Source of the DNA: Reclinomonas americana ATCC 50394
Taxonomy: Eukaryota > Jakobida > Jakobea > Jakobida
DNA length: 20,511 bases
Reading direction: 5' to 3'
Assembly: GCA_048213135.1 (NCBI GenBank)
Contig: PS015921.1
Coordinates: forward strand, 1 to 20,511
How positions within the stretch are numbered: position 1 is the first letter of the stretch; every line of letters starts with the position of its first letter. Positions 17,136 to 20,511 of this stretch are shown piece after piece. The notes beneath the pieces are model-generated. The model had not been told where the DNA came from. It did not search any database and saw nothing but the letters and a program-made list of their open reading frames with translations. Made by a program: the position numbers and the translations under genes.

Positions 17136-19075
17136 ATGGACGGCGAGGTGGACGATCATCATGGCCAACCGAATCGCGACTGGACGGCCGAGGAGGATCG
17201 CATCATTGTGCAGCTGTGCGTTCAAGTCGGCTCGCAGTGGGCGCTCATTGCCGAGTTCCTGCCCGGCCGCAGCCGCAGCTCTGTCAAGAACCGGTACTAT
17301 TCGACGCTGCGCAGGTGTGTTGACCATCGCGAGAGATGCGCACATGTTTAAATTTGACACCGTGCATTTTCCTCACCCTCTGCTCTGCCAGACTGCTCGA
17401 CAAGTCGCCATACAGAAAAGAATTCCGAGAGCAACGCACACGTCAAGTTGGTGTCCGACAGGTGTGTGTGTGGTTGAATAGAATAATGCTGGCGACCACG
17501 CTGCGTGCAGTGAATAATGCTGGTGCCGTTTTCTTCCCCCTCCTGTCGCAGTGGAAGATCCTCTCGGTCGACGGCACCACCGGCGCCACAGGGAAATTGG
17601 TGGGCCAATCGGTGCTGCCGGTGACCTCCATCGAGGAGGCGAAACAGCGAGGTTCGCAGCCACAACTGCTGCTACTTTGCCCATATCTGTCTAGTGTTCG
17701 AATTGTGTTTCGCTCACGCACATGATATGTTGTGCAGAAACGCCTGCGGATGTGGCCGCTCTCGACGCGCTGGTCAACAGCGTGTCGCGTCGCCAGCGTC
17801 GCCGTTCGTCGCCACTGAGCTCGTCGCCAGAGCGGTGGGGCGAGTACTGTTCACCGACGATGGATCAGGTGTACGCGAATTCCATGCCCCTCGCACCTCC
17901 GCTCCCGTCTCGAGTTCTCTTCCCCGGTTTCCCTGCCCCCGGTTTTGTCGGCGCTGGTGTGTCGGCACCGCTGTCGCCGTTGATTCCGACTCTGCAACCT
18001 GCATTGGTCAGCGGCGGTCTTGCGATTGACCCAAGCCTTGCGAGTGCTGTGCCCCTCTACCTCCCCGTGGTCCCAGCCACCCACATGCACATGCAACGGG
18101 CCGCAATGTCGCCTGTTGCTGTAAATGGAGGTGAGTTTTACATGCTGGCTTTGCGAGAGCGCATGGCACACGAGAGGGCTGCGCACGAGTGGGCTGCACA
18201 TGAGATGGCCGCACGTGCGTACCACTCGATGGGGCCACCTCTGCCTGCCTTCTATGTCGATTCTGCTTCTTTCGATGGCGAACACAACCGGTCGATGCTT
18301 TCGACTATGCTGTGGATGCAGCAAGAAGCACAGCATTGAGCTGCTTCTGTGGGTGGTCACTATTATGACTGTGCCTCACATGAAGCCGGCGGTACGAGCA
18401 CTTCTTGCACCACTCCTTCTTTGGGTTCGACTGCTCTCTCTCCTTCTACCACCCGCAACATGTATGTGTGATGCGTGTATTCTGCGTACGCAGCGATATA
18501 TGCCTCACGTGCCACCGCAGTTTGTACTCATCGTTGCCCTTCCCTGCAGGCCTCGCATTGGCTCGCAGCACTCCCATCGCGCAAGCGGCTATGCATGCAG
18601 TCAGTACGCTGCCGTCGGCAACTGGCTTGTATGCAAACGGCAACGTCAACGGGCTCGTGGTTCACGAGCCGGTGTTGCCTGCCGTGCACCAGTCCGCAGC
18701 ATCAAACATGCTCCCGAGTATCGGTGAGTTACACACGTTCACCGCTGTGCGCCTTTTGTTGTTTCTTCCGCTCATCCTTGCGCTGTATCAGGACAACTGG
18801 CTGCCGCTGTACGTGCCGATCCCAGCACATGGGCGGCGCCAGCTCCGGTTGCCGCCTATCAGCTTGGGGGTCCGGTGCCGTATGTGCCGACTGCTGTGCC
18901 ACCGCTGGCACTGGTGGGCCCCCACGGCGTGCCTCCACACATGGCCGCAGCACCTATAATACCAATTGCGACAACAACAACAGCAATACCGCCACCGTCA
19001 GCAAGTCGCCATCATTCTGGAGGCCATGTACAGCTCCCGCCTCCGTACGGAATTCTGCCGCCGGGTTCATGCTGA
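17136..19075 (+). CDS. MYB2: MYB-type protein with one R3-like repeat, 6 exons in the longest model
   Basis: Exons: 17136-17314, 17392-17461, 17552-17651, 17738-18130, 18550-18723, 18792-19075, giving 399 residues with all phases matching. The repeat starts RDWTAEEDRII, continues with SQWALIAEFLPGRS and ends SVKNRYYSTLRR. It is closest to an R3 repeat, with Tyr in place of the third Trp. A basic-to-charged segment follows, then a hydrophobic, Pro/Val/Ala-rich region with no known domain. The intron at 18131-18549 would be 419 nt, far longer than any other here. Its first 69 codons are open in frame and end in TGA at 18337-18339, giving a 316-residue alternative. A third model reads past that TGA; see the findings. 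The first ATG seen is 17136, but an upstream exon is possible. Confidence 0.75.
18131..18549 (+). other. 419-nt alternative intron or coding segment of MYB2
   Basis: The segment begins with GTGAGT and ends with CCTGCAG in matching phase, so it can be an intron. It also extends the previous frame by 69 codons with a protein-like, His/Ala/Glu-repeated stretch (HERAAHEWAAHEMAA) to TGA 18337-18339. After that TGA the same frame stays open for 40 codons (Ser/Thr-rich) to a GTATGT donor at 18462, with a CCGCAG acceptor at 18520 that rejoins the downstream frame. Confidence 0.5.
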
Positions 19076-19225
19076 CGACCATCCATACCACCGACGATGC
19101 TTAGTTAATTATTGGCATCTTGTCGATGTGTTTTGTTACAATAGTCTCAGTCTCTCTTTCCTTTCTCACTCTCTTTTTGTTTCGCGTGAAAAATTAATAA
19201 TTGAGAATTAATGGCCTCGTTTACA
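19076..19225. other. convergent AT-rich intergenic region
   Basis: These 150 bases lie between the MYB2 stop (plus) and the stop of the Ser/Pro-rich gene (minus). They are the most AT-rich part of the window, with a pyrimidine tract and an ATTAATAATT stretch, and most likely contain both 3' processing sites. No AATAAA is present. Confidence 0.6.
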
Positions 19226-20244
19226 TCACTGTCTCCATCTGTGGCGTCCGGCGGCGAGCCTATTCGGACTTGGTCCGTTCGCTGCGTGTCCAGGACTGGC
19301 TGGTGGACCAGCAGCAGCAGCAGCAGTGGGGTTGGCAGTGGCGGTGGGGTTGGTGCTGGCGGTTCGCGCCGGTGTCCGTTGAGGCGACGACGACCGCAGT
19401 AGTTTCAATGAGCCGGGGCCAGTCGGCGACGGAACCGCTGCGGTGGTGCTGACCATCACTGCCGGGATGCGCACGCCGTTGGTTTTGACAGTGGACACAG
19501 GAGTAGTGGGACCGTTGCTGGCCAGCAGATCATTCCACCGTCGCCGATACGATGCCGCGCCTCTCTGCGGCACCTGTCGCTCGTAGCCGACTGGCAGAAC
19601 GACCTTGATGCCACTCGGCGAGTGCATGTCACCCGGTCGCGGACTCGGCGGTGGTAGTGGCACGGGCGACGCCACGCCGGTCACGATCGGCTTCACAGGG
19701 CTCGACTGCGCCGAACGCTGACGCACCGGTGCGGTTGGCCGCTCGTCCTGTGTAGCAGCAGCATCGCGCCAAACACGCTGCTTCGTAACCGCCACCGCCA
19801 GCGCCGAGGACGATGGGGCTGCTGCAACTGGTGGGTTCATGCCACCGGGTGGCACCGACAGCGACGAAGACGCCGACACCGGCACAGTGCACGCGTGCAT
19901 CGTTGGGGCACCGTTGACCGGCATGCGAACAGGCATCGGTGGCGGTGGCAATGCTTGAGCATTGCTGCTGCTGCTGCTCCGAGGTGCTGTGGCGGAGAGC
20001 GAGCGCGGCGGCGGCATAACAGGCGCCGGCGACGACGTGGGGTGAGCGGGGACCATGAACGACGAGAGTGTCGCACCCAGCGGCGACGACGGTACCGACG
20101 CGACGCCGTGCGCAGTCGGCAATTCACCATGCGAATTCGATCGCTGACGCACGGCATAGGATGGTGAACTCGGGGCTGTGCGCGCACTAAGCGGCAGAGT
20201 GCCACCAGTGGGCGACGAGACATTCGTGTTGATTGATATGGACG
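19226..20244 (-). CDS. Ser/Pro/Ala-rich protein, C-terminal exon (partial, unrecognised)
   Basis: A 339-codon minus frame runs from an acceptor-like GGCGCAG just before 20244 to a TGA at 19226-19228. It is dominated by Ser, Pro, Ala and Thr with many SP and SSP sites, suggesting a disordered, phosphorylated protein. A short more ordered-looking stretch, SYRRRWNDLL, lies about 230 residues in. Beyond 20244 the frame runs into a CA/TG microsatellite and would code for alternating Cys and Val, which is surely intronic. The 5' exons lie past a donor near 20494 and mostly outside the window. The coding sense is supported by steady composition over 1 kb; function is unknown. Confidence 0.6.
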
Positions 20245-20317
20245 CTGCGCCGGGGTAGTGGTGGTGGTAGTGGTACACGCGCGTCAGTGACAACAACAGC
20301 AACGACGACAGAGACGA

Positions 20318-20423
<106 letters not shown>

Positions 20424-20480
20424 CAAACAAACGTAAACGTACTACTCGTCGTCTCTACCTACGTCGTCGCCGCGCGCGGA

Positions 20481-20496
20481 CGGTACGTACGTACCG
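20481..20496. other. 16-bp perfect palindrome with a GTACGT donor
   Basis: CGGTACGTACGTACCG equals its own reverse complement. On the minus strand it contains a GTACGT that would serve as the donor for the intron carrying the CA repeat. Confidence 0.5.
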
Positions 20497-20511
20497 ACCA
20501 CCACACACGAC

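Overview
The window is nuclear DNA of a GC-rich, intron-rich eukaryote, most likely a unicellular protist. Nearly every coding frame is cut by short introns of about 56-102 nt with GT...AG ends, often GTGAGT or GTGCGT donors. Proteins carry Ala, Pro, Gln, His, Asp and Thr runs, and CA/TG microsatellites are common. There are no operons, Shine-Dalgarno sites or bacterial gene layouts. I cannot name the lineage. For six gene models (kinase, SUMO protease, FHIP, MYB1, the 11.6 kb gene and the 4.0 kb minus gene) I joined exons by hand, and each joined length is an exact multiple of three.

Layout, left to right: a possible 3' end of a plus gene (1-141); a Pro-rich basic minus gene (157-1060, uncertain); an unrecognised 10-exon minus gene (1297-4051); head-to-head with it a 9-exon STE20/PAK-like kinase on plus (4014-5826); a Ulp1/SENP SUMO protease on minus (6003-7896); a tiny two-exon plus gene (7930-8168); a 14-exon FHIP/FAM160 gene on minus (8208-11512); head-to-head with it an unrecognised 7-exon plus gene (11621-13413); an R2R3 MYB gene on minus (13478-15566); a gene-poor stretch with one doubtful small minus ORF (16312-16626); a second MYB gene with one visible repeat on plus (17136-19075); and the 3' part of a Ser/Pro-rich minus gene (19226-20244) preceded by an intron that holds a long CA repeat.

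The genes do not form one pathway. The recognisable ones cover signalling (kinase), desumoylation (Ulp1), dynein/endosome transport (FHIP) and transcription (two MYBs). They are packed tightly, with divergent starts 33-108 nt apart or overlapping and convergent ends 40-180 nt apart.

The most unusual signal is in the introns. At least eleven introns in four genes fit best with a GTTGCG donor and one kinase intron with GTTGAG. These look like the local GTGCGT and GTGAGT donors with one extra T after GT. In the SUMO protease and the kinase the surrounding conserved protein fixes the boundary, so the donor class is well supported there. The second MYB gene also has an in-frame TGA inside a frame that appears to continue, or else an unusually long alternative intron.
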